Positions 52,199 to 60,778 of a stretch of DNA of 64,000 nt are shown piece by piece. A program made the position numbers and the translations under genes. How positions within the stretch are numbered: position 1 is the stretch's first letter; every line of letters begins with the position of its first letter. The notes below the pieces were generated by a model, which saw only the letters and a list, made by a program, of their open reading frames with translations, did no database searches and was not told where the DNA came from. This DNA comes from Sphingomonas sp. HMP9 (GTDB lineage: Bacteria; Pseudomonadota; Alphaproteobacteria; Sphingomonadales; Sphingomonadaceae): NCBI RefSeq assembly GCF_013374115.1, contig NZ_AP022673.1, forward strand, positions 834,501 through 898,500, read 5' to 3'.

Positions 52199-53088
52199 AC
52201 GGTACCGCCCCGGTGCAGCGGATGCACCATGTCGTCGTGCGCGCTGAATGCAAACCGACGGACGACCTTACCATAGCCGCGATAGATCGGTGCACCGGCA
52301 TCCACGAACCGCTGCCGGTTCAGCGCGTGATAGGTAGGCAGGTCGTACCAGGCGAGCGACGGCCGCTCATGATGCGCTGCATGAAGATTGTTGTTTAGGA
52401 ACACCAGCCCGAGAAGGCCGCCATGCTCGACACTCGCCGCACGACCTGGGCTGTCGAGGTCAGCGCGGTGCTCGACATAGGAGCGCACCATCGTCAACGC
52501 GATGCCAGGATATACGAAGCACAGCGCATAGCGCACCAGGCCGAGCCCGACATGGTCGAGCCGGAGGACTACTAGTATGACGGCGATCGCATGGGGCAGC
52601 CAGTGGCGCGCCACCGTCACCGGCGCGCGCACCATCCGCCGAGTCTCTTGAAGCAAGGACCGCACGACGCAGATCGGCGGGCCGAAGATGATCTGACCCA
52701 GCAGTGTCGACTGAAGCTGCGCCAGCGCCTGCTGGAGGCCGCGCGAAACCGTGCGATAGCGGGACTCAGGGTCGTATCGCGGATCGGTGATGATCGTCGC
52801 GCAGTGATGCGCGATGTGGCTCCGGCGATAGAGGCGATAGGGCAGCCAGAGCGACAAGGGGACGAACCCGATCGCATCGTTGATCCAGCGATGGCCGGTC
52901 GGATGCCCGTGGATCGTCTCGTGTTGCAACGATCCCTGCCAGGCGAGCAGCCCCCCGCCGAGCAGGATCAACACGGGTGTCGGCAACAGCGCGTGCCACG
53001 CTGTCACGGCCAGCCACCCGCCGTAGATGACAGCTGCCAGGATGACGGTAGGCCATCCGACCCGCGATCTCGAAGACTCCCGCTGCAT
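52195..53088 (-). CDS. Fatty-acid-desaturase-family membrane di-iron protein
   Basis: A 297-residue membrane protein with the three histidine boxes of the desaturase/hydroxylase superfamily: HETIHGH, HIAHH and NLHAAHHERP. These bind two iron atoms and oxidise a C-H bond using O2. Hydrophobic segments flank the boxes. The superfamily includes acyl desaturases, carotenoid ketolases and hydroxylases of other substrates, so acyl chain is not assured. The ATG at 53088 has GGAGGTGAGG directly before it, a strong ribosome-binding site. It is the first gene of the operon and overlaps the PhnD-like gene by TTGA. Confidence 0.87.
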   Translation of the reverse strand: MQRESSRSRVGWPTVILAAVIYGGWLAVTAWHALLPTPVLILLGGGLLAWQGSLQHETIHGHPTGHRWINDAIGFVPLSLWLPYRLYRRSHIAHHCATIITDPRYDPESRYRTVSRGLQQALAQLQSTLLGQIIFGPPICVVRSLLQETRRMVRAPVTVARHWLPHAIAVILVVLRLDHVGLGLVRYALCFVYPGIALTMVRSYVEHRADLDSPGRAASVEHGGLLGLVFLNNNLHAAHHERPSLAWYDLPTYHALNRQRFVDAGAPIYRGYGKVVRRFAFSAHDDMVHPLHRGGTV

Positions 53089-53203
53089 CCTCACCTCCGT
53101 TCGGTGAGGTAAATATCCCCGTACCCGGTAGGAATTGACAGTCGATTGAACTTTCCGCTGGCAAAGTTTCACCGCCACCACGCGGATCGAGTCGGAACGC
53201 GCT

Positions 53204-53236
53204 ATGCCCGGAGCCGCCACAGGGCGATCCGGGCAT
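53204..53236. terminator. Hairpin terminator between phoD and the desaturase operon
   Basis: ATGCCCGG (53204-53211) and CCGGGCAT (53229-53236) pair with a 17-base loop, directly after the phoD stop and before the desaturase promoter. It is the likely end of the phoD transcript. Confidence 0.55.
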
Positions 53237-53256
53237 GACGACAGCAGGTTCCAGGA

Positions 53257-54936
53257 TCAGGCGATACGGTCCAGCGGGCTATCCGGCTGGCCCGCCGTCG
53301 CCCGGAACCGCGCTGCGACCGCCTGCGTGTAGGGCTTGGTCATCACGGTCGACACCGTGACCGAGTCCGCCGTCGCGTGCTCCGGGGTCAGCGTCAGCAA
53401 CGTGAACCCTTTCCCGACCTGGTCGCAGAACCGGACCTCGCCCTTGTTCGCATCCGCGATCAGCGCACCGATCCCCGGCAGCAACGAGCCATAGGACAGG
53501 CTCGTGATCGCAGTGCAGCCGAACTCGACCGCGACCTGCTTGCCCGAGGCATCGTGCAGGTCGTTCGCCCACGCTGCATGGCTGTCACCCGACAGCACGA
53601 TCGGGCGCGACTTGGCACGCTGGAACGCGGCATACAGGCGCTCGCGGGCCGCCGGATAACCGTCCCAGCTATCGAGCCCGAACGGCATCCCCGCACGGTA
53701 CGATGCGATGCTTGCCACCAGTCGTTCCCGCCACATTGCCGGCAGCTTCGCCATCGCTTCGGCGAATTTGACGGGTCCGAGTTGCCGCTCCATGTCGGGC
53801 CCCGCAACCTTCGCCATCACCACCTGGTTGCCGAGCACCTGCCACGGCTTCCCCGCCGCGACCGAATTCGCCATCGTCTTCTCGACCCACGCCAGTTGCG
53901 TCGCCCCGAGAAGTTCGCGGTCGGCGCGCGCGCGTTCCGCCAGCATCGGCGCATATTCAGCGGGCGTGATCTCCTCGCCCTTCGACACGACCTGATGACT
54001 ACGCGCCAGCAGCCGCGTCTCGACCATCACGAGCGTCGCAAGGTCGCCGAAATCGAAGCTCCGGTTGATCGCCGCCCAGGGCTGGCCGGGCTTGGGATCG
54101 CGGATCGGCATCCATTCGAAATACGCCTGCATCGCGGCCGCCTTACGCGCGTCCCAATCGCCTTCGGTCTTGGGGTCGTGGTTCTCGGCACCGTGCATCC
54201 AGTCGTCGTTGGCGACCTCATGATCGTCCCAGACGCAGATGAACGCGGCGCGAGCGTGCGCGGCCTGCATGTCGACGTCGCGCTTCACCTGCGCGTGCCG
54301 CATCCGGTAGTCGGCAAGGCTGACGATCTCGTGGCGCGGCTCGACGAAGCGGCCGATCTTCTTGGCGATGTCCGCGCCGTACCCGTCGACGCCGTATTCG
54401 TAGATATAGTCGCCCAGATGGAGCACGGTATCGACCCGGTCGAGCTTGGCGATCGCATCATACGCGTTGAACAGACCGCCCGCGTAGAGCTGGCAGGAGA
54501 CGACCGCCATGACGACGTCGGCGACCTTGCCCTTCGGCAGCGTCCGGAACCGACCGACGGGCGAGCGCGTGCCGTCCGCGGCATCGAACCAATAGCGATA
54601 TTCGCGACCCGGCTGGAGCCCGGTCGCCTCCACCTTGGCCGTGAAGTCGCGCGACGCGCGGGCCTTGACGGTGCCCGAGCGGATCGGCTTGCCGTCCTCC
54701 GTCTCCGCGACATGCCAAGTGAGCGCGATATCCCCAGCCTGCGCTGTTTCGACCGGGGTGGCGCGGGTCCACAAGATGGCACCATCGACCGAGGGATCGC
54801 CGCTCGCTACGCCGTGATCGAAACGGGATTTCGCAGCGCCCGCTGCTTGTGACGCGACCGTGGGGAGCGCGAGCGTCGCGCCCGAGCCGGCGAGTTTAAG
54901 GGCGTTTTTCAAGGCATCGCGGCGGTTGATCGTCAT
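53257..54936 (-). CDS. phoD: Alkaline phosphatase PhoD (Tat-exported)
   Basis: Secreted calcium/iron-dependent phosphomono- and diesterase. The 559-residue protein opens with a twin-arginine signal (TINRRDALKNALKLAG, then a hydrophobic stretch to about residue 33). It has the PhoD N-terminal Ig-like domain, the metal-site segments VSCQLYAGG, VLHLGDYIYEYG and FICVWDDHEVANDDW, and VLSGDSHAAWANDL near the C-terminus. The start at 54936 is the one that gives the Tat signal. It is divergent from a TonB receptor and PhoX-family phosphatase, with Pho-box candidates in between, so it is probably induced by phosphate limitation. Confidence 0.94.
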   Translation of the reverse strand: MTINRRDALKNALKLAGSGATLALPTVASQAAGAAKSRFDHGVASGDPSVDGAILWTRATPVETAQAGDIALTWHVAETEDGKPIRSGTVKARASRDFTAKVEATGLQPGREYRYWFDAADGTRSPVGRFRTLPKGKVADVVMAVVSCQLYAGGLFNAYDAIAKLDRVDTVLHLGDYIYEYGVDGYGADIAKKIGRFVEPRHEIVSLADYRMRHAQVKRDVDMQAAHARAAFICVWDDHEVANDDWMHGAENHDPKTEGDWDARKAAAMQAYFEWMPIRDPKPGQPWAAINRSFDFGDLATLVMVETRLLARSHQVVSKGEEITPAEYAPMLAERARADRELLGATQLAWVEKTMANSVAAGKPWQVLGNQVVMAKVAGPDMERQLGPVKFAEAMAKLPAMWRERLVASIASYRAGMPFGLDSWDGYPAARERLYAAFQRAKSRPIVLSGDSHAAWANDLHDASGKQVAVEFGCTAITSLSYGSLLPGIGALIADANKGEVRFCDQVGKGFTLLTLTPEHATADSVTVSTVMTKPYTQAVAARFRATAGQPDSPLDRIA

Positions 54937-55006
54937 CGTCTCGGGCTTTCGTAACGGGTGTCGCCCGCCTGCTAGCCACGATCGAAGACAAGCCGGCGGC
55001 AACGAT

Positions 55007-55024
55007 GTGACAGCGCCGTTACGG
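55007..55024 (-). promoter_or_regulatory. Candidate Pho box driving phoD
   Basis: Read on the minus strand: CCGTAAC, 4 bases, CTGTCAC. The second unit is a perfect PhoB half-site and the first matches at four of seven positions. It lies about 70 bp before the phoD start. Confidence 0.5.
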
Positions 55025-55044
55025 AATAGTCATTTTGCTTTCAT
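55016..55044 (+). promoter_or_regulatory. Candidate Pho box driving the TonB receptor and phoX
   Basis: Three 7-base units at 11-base spacing on the plus strand, CCGTTAC, TAGTCAT and CTTTCAT, match CTGTCAT at 4, 5 and 6 of 7 positions (the first matches the CTGTCAC form at 5). They end about 62 bp before the receptor ATG, the same distance as in the receptor at 5117. Confidence 0.5.
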
Positions 55045-55106
55045 GGAGACGCCATCGAAACGTCACCTCCCCCCCGTAGTGCGACGGCAACGAAACGGGG
55101 GACTTA

Positions 55107-57506
55107 ATGACACGTATCTTCACGCGGCTCGCGCTTGCGACGCTCGCCACGACCTGTTCGACCATGGCGCTTGCACAAGCCGGCACCCCCGACACTGCCC
55201 AAGCCGAAACCCAGGCCGCCACGTCGGACGACGAGATCGTCGTCACCGCGCAGAAGCGTGAGCAGCGCATCGAAGATGTTCCCGTCACCGTCACCGCGCT
55301 GACCGGCGCGCGCATGGCGTCGATCGGCGTCAACTCGCTGAGCGAAGTTGCTGCCTATATTCCCGGTCTCCAGATCCAGGAGCAGAGCGCGAACAATCCG
55401 GGCTTCGTGATCCGCGGCATCACTTCGGACAATGGTTCATCGCAGCAGGGCGCGCGCGTCACGCTCTATTACAACGGCATCGATATCAGCCGTTCGCGCG
55501 GCGCCTATCAGGACTTGTTCGACCTCTCGCGGATCGAAGTCGTGAAGGGCCCGCAGGCGACCCTGTTCGGCACCGCAGCGGCAGTCGGCGCGATCAGCCT
55601 CGTCTCAGCCAGGCCGGAGGCTGGCGTATCGGGCGCCATCAACGGCACATACGGCAGTTTCGACCGCACCCAGGTGTCGGGTTTCCTGAACGCCGGCAAC
55701 GACGTCCTCGCCGGCCGCATCGCCTTCGCGTATAAATATCGCAAGGGGTACGTCCGCAACATCGCCGGCGACGCGAACGTGCCGAACCAGAACCGGGGCG
55801 GCGTCGACCAGGACGATCTGAACGGACAGGACCAGCGCGGCATTCGCGGCTCGCTCCGCTATCGTCCGAGCGACAGCATCACCGCCGACCTCGTCCTGAC
55901 CTATGACGGGCAGCGCAACCCCGGCACCGCGTTCAAGAGCCGCGCACACGCCCCGACCGGTGGCCAGACCGGCGACTATGGCTATGCGGAGCTCTCGGGC
56001 TCGCCGTACAGCGAGGCCGCGCTCGGCGCCCGCAAGCTTGGTCTCGACCGCAGCGTCTACGACGCGAACCTGACGATCACCGCGGACCTGTCGCCGGGCG
56101 TCACCTTCACGACCGTGAACGGCTATCGCCGGTTCGACGCGCTCGAAATCTTCGACGCCGATGGCGGCCCCGCTGCGTATCTCGAGTTCGCCGAAGACGC
56201 GAAGGGCGACCAGTGGAGCCATGAGAGCCGCTTCGCCTTCGAAGGGCCGAAATACCGCGCCTCGGTCGGCTGGAACGCGTTCTTCGAGAACGGCTTCCAG
56301 CGCGTGCCGTTCGCGACGGAAGAAGGCACGTATCTCGCCTGTTCCGTAACTTCGGCCTATCAGCCAATTCGCACTGCGCTGAACCGCGCGGGCATCCCGA
56401 CAGAGACGGGTTGCGTCGCGGCCAACGGGACCATTCCAGCAACGCGTGCCACCGCCGCGCTGACGGGTGGCCGAGCAACTGCAATCCCTTACGCAGCAGA
56501 ATTCACAAACTACGGCAACAACGACACTTACTCGGTGTTCGCCGACGTGACCTATATTCCGGTACCCGCGCTTGAGTTGACTGCCGGCGCGCGTATCCTG
56601 ATCGAGGATCGACAGTCAGGCTACTCGTCGGTCCAACCGAATTCGGTGATCCTCGCGAGCCTTAATATCCAGACGAGCCTGCTGGGTACCGTCAGCACCA
56701 ACGGCAATAAGTTCGTCGCTGAGAAGAGCTTCACGGCTATCCTGCCGCGCCTGAACGCGCTGTTGAAAATTACCGATGACGTCAATGTCTATGGAACCAT
56801 AAGCAAGGGCCGCCGCTCGACAGTGGTCCAGCTTGCCGCACAGCGGACTGCATTCGGCGTCGGTCCGAACCTCCAGATCATACCCGAGGAAAAGGTCTGG
56901 AATTACGAAGGCGGCATCAAGGGTCAGCTAGGCCCGTTCAGCGGGGCGGCGTCGGTTTTCTATCAGACCTATGATGGCTTCCAGTTCTCGGTAACTAGCA
57001 ACGGCGTGACGACGGTCCGCAGTGCGGACTCGGCGAACAGCGTCGGTGTCGAGCTTGAGGGTAATCTGCGCCTCGCGCCGTATCTCTCGATCTTCGGGAC
57101 CTTCGCCTATATCGACGGCGGTATCGGCGACGACGTGGCGAACGGCCCCTACGCCGGAAACCAGTTCCGCCTGCAGCCCAAGACGACGGCATCGGGCGGC
57201 ATGATCCTGCGCGCTCCGGTGGGCGGCGTGACCGTCTACGCCACGCCAAGCGTCACCTATAAGTCGAAGGTATTCTTCGAGTTGCCGAACACTGATGCGA
57301 TCAGTCAGCGCGGCTATACGCTGGTCAACGTCCGTGCCGGGCTGGAGTTCGCGCAAGGCCGCTACAGCGTCGGCGGGTTCGTCCGGAACGCGACCAACAA
57401 GCGCTATCTGATCGATGCAGGCAATACCGGCGGCGGCTTCGGCATCCCGACCTACATCGCGGGCGAGCCGCGCTTCTACGGCGTCGAGCTCGGCGCGAAA
57501 TTCTAA
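55107..57506 (+). CDS. TonB-dependent receptor upstream of phoX
   Basis: A 799-residue outer-membrane receptor with a signal peptide (RLALATLATTCSTMALAQ), a TonB-box-like DEIVVTAQKREQ, a plug (FVIRGITSDNGSSQQGARV, LSRIEVVKGPQATLFG) and a barrel ending FYGVELGAKF. The IVVTAQKREQ..DVP start is typical of the large sphingomonad receptor class. It is 50 bp upstream of phoX on the same strand and divergent from phoD, with a Pho-box candidate before it. A phosphorylated organic compound is a reasonable substrate guess. Within 56.3-56.8 kb the codon use is slightly less GC-biased than in the rest of the gene. Confidence 0.92.
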   Translation: MTRIFTRLALATLATTCSTMALAQAGTPDTAQAETQAATSDDEIVVTAQKREQRIEDVPVTVTALTGARMASIGVNSLSEVAAYIPGLQIQEQSANNPGFVIRGITSDNGSSQQGARVTLYYNGIDISRSRGAYQDLFDLSRIEVVKGPQATLFGTAAAVGAISLVSARPEAGVSGAINGTYGSFDRTQVSGFLNAGNDVLAGRIAFAYKYRKGYVRNIAGDANVPNQNRGGVDQDDLNGQDQRGIRGSLRYRPSDSITADLVLTYDGQRNPGTAFKSRAHAPTGGQTGDYGYAELSGSPYSEAALGARKLGLDRSVYDANLTITADLSPGVTFTTVNGYRRFDALEIFDADGGPAAYLEFAEDAKGDQWSHESRFAFEGPKYRASVGWNAFFENGFQRVPFATEEGTYLACSVTSAYQPIRTALNRAGIPTETGCVAANGTIPATRATAALTGGRATAIPYAAEFTNYGNNDTYSVFADVTYIPVPALELTAGARILIEDRQSGYSSVQPNSVILASLNIQTSLLGTVSTNGNKFVAEKSFTAILPRLNALLKITDDVNVYGTISKGRRSTVVQLAAQRTAFGVGPNLQIIPEEKVWNYEGGIKGQLGPFSGAASVFYQTYDGFQFSVTSNGVTTVRSADSANSVGVELEGNLRLAPYLSIFGTFAYIDGGIGDDVANGPYAGNQFRLQPKTTASGGMILRAPVGGVTVYATPSVTYKSKVFFELPNTDAISQRGYTLVNVRAGLEFAQGRYSVGGFVRNATNKRYLIDAGNTGGGFGIPTYIAGEPRFYGVELGAKF

Positions 57507-57556
57507 ATCTCACGTATCGTTACACACCGCGCAACCATTCCTTGGGGGGACCAAGC

Positions 57557-60031
57557 ATGACGTTCGAGACCATCTATACCGACGGCGACATCGATACCAA
57601 TCCGACCGCCAACCCGCATATCAACGACCTGATCGAGTCGCGCTATTCGCGCCGCCAGACGTTGATGGGCGGCATGTCCGCAACCGCTGCGGCGGTCTTT
57701 GGCGGGATGCTGCTGACCGGCTGCGACGACGACAATGACGGTAACGGATCGAGCCCCGTCACGGTAACCGCGACGGCCGGCGGCAGCGCGACCGCGGGTC
57801 GCGTCGCGACGCTGACCGGCGCGGCGATCGGCCAGGTCGACAGCGTGACCTGGACCCAGACTGCCGGCCCCGCCGTGACGCTCGCGGGTGCCACGACCGC
57901 CACCGCGACCTTCGTCGTGCCGGGTGCGGCCGCCGGAACGGTCCTTAGCTTCCAGTTCACCGCCGTGTCTGCGGGCGGATCGGCCAGCGCGACCACCAGC
58001 GTCACGGTCGGCGCAGCCTCGCTCGGCTTCACGGCGGTGGCAAAGAGCCTCGCGGATGTCGTTGCGGTGCCATCGGGCTATGTGGTGACGGTATTGTACC
58101 GGCTCGGCGATCCGATCGGCAGCGGTGTCGGCGCCTATGTCAATGACGGGACCGACGCGACCTTCTCGAAGCGCGCGGGCGATCACCATGACGGCATGAG
58201 CTATTTCGGCATGTCCGCCACCGGCACGCCCGACGCCAACGGCAACACGCGCGGCCTGCTCGTGCTCAATCATGAGAACATCACGCAAGCCTATCTGCAT
58301 CCGAACGGCCCGACCACTACCGCCGGCGTCCGCCCCGAAGCCGAAGCGCTCAAAGAGATGGAGTGCCACGGCGTGTCGGTGATCGAGGTCAACCGCGCTG
58401 CCGCCTGGAGCTATACGACCGCGTCGTCGTTCAATCGCCGCATCACGCCGCTGACGCCGATGAGCTTCTCGGGGCCGGTGCGCGGCGCCGACAGCCTCAA
58501 GACGCGCTACTCGCCCGATGCCACCACGGGCCGCGGCACGATCAACAATTGTGCCAATGGTACAATGCCTTGGAACACGTATCTGACCAACGAAGAGAAC
58601 TGGGTCGGCTATTTCAAGCGTGAAGTCGGCGATGCCGCGCGGCGTGCGGCGACCGGCGCGGTTGGCGTCAAGGCCAACACGTCGCTGACACGATACGGCA
58701 AGTCGGAGAGCAACACCGGCGGCAATTACGGGTGGTCGACGGTCACGCCAGCGGACACGACCAGCACGCTCTATGCGCGCTGGAACATCACCGCGCAGGC
58801 CAGCGCGCCGGCCGATGGCACGGGCGATTTCCGCAACGAGATCTTCCAGTATGGCTGGGTGGTCGAGATCGATCCGTTCGATGCCAACTCGACCCCGCGC
58901 AAGCGGACCGCGCTGGGCCGGATGAACCATGAGGGCTGCCAGATCGGCCGGACCATCGCAGGCGTGAAGCCGGCCTTCTACATGGGTGACGATGCGCAGA
59001 ACGAATATATCTACAAGTTCGTTTCGGCCACGCCGTGGTCTGCGGCCGATGCAACCGCAGCGAACCGTCTCGCGATCGGTGACAAGTATCTCGATACGGG
59101 AACGCTTTACGTGGCGAAGCTTGCAGCGGACGGCAGCGGCCAGTGGCTGCCGCTGGTGTTCGGCCAGGGGCCCCTCACCTCGGCCAATGCGGCATATCCG
59201 TTCTCGAGCCAGGTGGATGTATTGATCAATACGCGTCTGGCGGCCGATGCGTTGGGTGCGACGAAGATGGACCGGCCGGAGTGGACCGCGGTCAACCCCG
59301 CGACCGGCGAAATGTATTGCACGCTCACCAACAACTCGTCGCGGACCGTCGCGACCGCGGACGCACCCAACCCGCGCGCTTATGTCGATCCGAAGACGAC
59401 CGGCGGCCAGACCACCGGCAACGCCAACGGGCACATCATCCGTCTTCGCGAGACGGGCGACACGTCCGAAGCGCTCACCTTCGCGTGGGACATCTATGCG
59501 TTCGGTGCGGGTTCCGATCTGGACGCGACCAACATCAACCTGTCGGGTCTCGATGCGACCAACGACTTCTCGTCGCCCGATGGCCTGTGGTTCGGTCTGC
59601 CGAGCAACGCATCGGGGACGATCGCGCCGGTGATGTGGATCGAGACCGATGACGGTGCCTTTACCGACGTCACCAACTGCATGCTGCTCGCCTCGGTGCC
59701 GGGGATCGTCAACGATGGCGGTACGCGGACCGTGACGAACACGATCGGTGCGGCAACCGGCTCGGTGACGACGCGGATCGGCAAGGCACCGGGGGCTGCA
59801 CTGCGTCGCTTCCTGGTCGGGCCTAAGGAGTGCGAGATCACGGGCATCCATACGACTCCGGACGGCCGCTCGCTGTTCGTCAACATCCAGCATCCGGGCG
59901 AGAATGGCGGACCGACCAACATCACCAGCAGCTGGCCGGCGAACCAGGCGGGTACCGTGACGACGCCCTCGCGGCCGCGGTCGGCGACGATCGTGATCAC
60001 GAAGAATGACGGGGGTGTGGTGGGGCTTTAA
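57557..60031 (+). CDS. phoX: PhoX-family phosphatase, Tat lipoprotein with an added Ig-like domain
   Basis: Calcium-dependent alkaline phosphatase of the PhoX/DUF839 family, 824 residues. A twin-arginine motif (SRRQTLMGG, Arg32-Arg33) precedes a hydrophobic stretch ending in a lipobox MLLTGC with Cys56, followed by Asp residues. After the linker comes an Ig/PKD-like domain (about 65-155, GQVDSVTWTQTAGPAVTL) before the catalytic beta-propeller (DHHDGMSYFGM, VLNHENITQAYL, MECHGVSVIEVN, NCANGTMPWNTYLTNEENW). Typical PhoX proteins are shorter and lack this domain. The ATG at 57557 has GGGGGA at 6 bases. It likely forms an operon with the receptor. Confidence 0.92.
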   Translation: MTFETIYTDGDIDTNPTANPHINDLIESRYSRRQTLMGGMSATAAAVFGGMLLTGCDDDNDGNGSSPVTVTATAGGSATAGRVATLTGAAIGQVDSVTWTQTAGPAVTLAGATTATATFVVPGAAAGTVLSFQFTAVSAGGSASATTSVTVGAASLGFTAVAKSLADVVAVPSGYVVTVLYRLGDPIGSGVGAYVNDGTDATFSKRAGDHHDGMSYFGMSATGTPDANGNTRGLLVLNHENITQAYLHPNGPTTTAGVRPEAEALKEMECHGVSVIEVNRAAAWSYTTASSFNRRITPLTPMSFSGPVRGADSLKTRYSPDATTGRGTINNCANGTMPWNTYLTNEENWVGYFKREVGDAARRAATGAVGVKANTSLTRYGKSESNTGGNYGWSTVTPADTTSTLYARWNITAQASAPADGTGDFRNEIFQYGWVVEIDPFDANSTPRKRTALGRMNHEGCQIGRTIAGVKPAFYMGDDAQNEYIYKFVSATPWSAADATAANRLAIGDKYLDTGTLYVAKLAADGSGQWLPLVFGQGPLTSANAAYPFSSQVDVLINTRLAADALGATKMDRPEWTAVNPATGEMYCTLTNNSSRTVATADAPNPRAYVDPKTTGGQTTGNANGHIIRLRETGDTSEALTFAWDIYAFGAGSDLDATNINLSGLDATNDFSSPDGLWFGLPSNASGTIAPVMWIETDDGAFTDVTNCMLLASVPGIVNDGGTRTVTNTIGAATGSVTTRIGKAPGAALRRFLVGPKECEITGIHTTPDGRSLFVNIQHPGENGGPTNITSSWPANQAGTVTTPSRPRSATIVITKNDGGVVGL

Positions 60032-60055
60032 GCGGCCCATCAGCAGGACTTACTA

Positions 60056-60180
60056 ATCCTCCCCCGCAAGGGGGAGGTGGCGCCGAAGGCGACGGAGGGG
60101 GAGGACACGGAACAGCGGCCTACGCTAACCTCCCCCTCCGTCTGGCAAGGGCCAGCCACCTCCCCCTGCCGGGGGAGGAT
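60056..60180. repeat. Long inverted intergenic repeat (CTCCCCC-rich)
   Basis: ATCCTCCCCCGCAAGGGGGA near the left end and CTCCCCCTGCCGGGGGAGGAT near the right end (shown in part) are inverted copies about 125 bp across. Inner GACGGAGGGGGAGG and CCTCCCCCTCCGTC also pair. It follows phoX directly and may end its transcript. A dispersed repeat family is likely. Confidence 0.7.
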
Positions 60181-60209
60181 TGAGCAATTCAGCACGCCCG
60201 CATTGCACC

Positions 60210-60318
60210 CGCACCGCCCCGGCGGAGGCCGGGGTCCAAGTGGGGGACGTCGCTAATCGGCGGTGCGCGTCATTACCTCTGTCTTGCCACCTGGGCCCCG
60301 GCCTTCGCCGGGGCGGTA
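60210..60318. repeat. GC-rich inverted intergenic repeat, second copy
   Basis: CACCGCCCCGGCGGAGGCCG on the left and CCCCGGCCTTCGCCGGGGCG on the right are inverted and match the element at 29284-29393, including the CCAAGTGGGGGACG extension. About 65 bp separate it from the merR stop. The two elements together fill the 354-bp gap between phoX and merR. Confidence 0.7.
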
Positions 60319-60385
60319 GTTTCTTCGCGGAGGCGGTAGTGGTTTCTTGCCGTTGCGGCTCTGATCTCTCGACCGATCCCAGGTA

Positions 60386-60778
60386 TCAGACCGCCCCGTC
60401 CGGGATCCGCGCTAGCGCTTCCTGCTCGATCTTCTCCAATTCGTCGCGCGTTTGGACGATCGCCTCGCGTTGCGCATCGAGCAGGTCGATGCGCTGGCGG
60501 CAGCGTTCGGCCAGTGCACGCATCTGTTCGACGTGTTGCGGATCGGCGTCGTACAGGTCGAGGAACTCCTCGACGTCGCGGAGCGTGAAGCCCAGCCTTT
60601 TGCCGCGCAGGATCAACTGCATCCGGGCGACTTCGCGCCGCGTGTAGACCCGCGTCGTGCCGATCCGGCACGGCTCGATCAGCCCCTTGTCCTCGTAGAA
60701 TCTGAGCGTGCGCGCGCTCACGCCGAGCATGCGCGAGACCTCCTGTATGCCGGTAAGATCGTCCTGTCGGTCGTTCAC
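60386..60778 (-). CDS. MerR-family transcriptional regulator (fatty-acid-type)
   Basis: A 130-residue MerR protein. The helix-turn-helix is IQEVSRMLGVSARTLRFYEDKGLI and the wing GTTRVYTRREVARM, followed by a dimerisation helix rich in charged residues. No metal-binding cysteines are present, unlike MerR, CueR and SoxR, so the ligand is organic. It overlaps the acyl-CoA ligase stop by ATGA. A fatty-acid or branched-chain regulator role (LiuR-like) fits the neighbours, and a 20-bp palindrome lies in the divergent promoter of the ligase and thiolase genes. Confidence 0.9.
   Translation of the reverse strand: MNDRQDDLTGIQEVSRMLGVSARTLRFYEDKGLIEPCRIGTTRVYTRREVARMQLILRGKRLGFTLRDVEEFLDLYDADPQHVEQMRALAERCRQRIDLLDAQREAIVQTRDELEKIEQEALARIPDGAV

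Noticed and set aside
53100..53170. Pho box upstream of the desaturase operon
   Set aside because: Only one good half-site (CTGTCAA) is seen; the partner at 11 bp (AGTTCAA) is poor and there is no third unit.
57503..60040. Minus-strand open frame (845 codons) opposite phoX
   Set aside because: Arg/Gly/Asp-rich shadow without family features; phoX on the plus strand has Tat and catalytic motifs.
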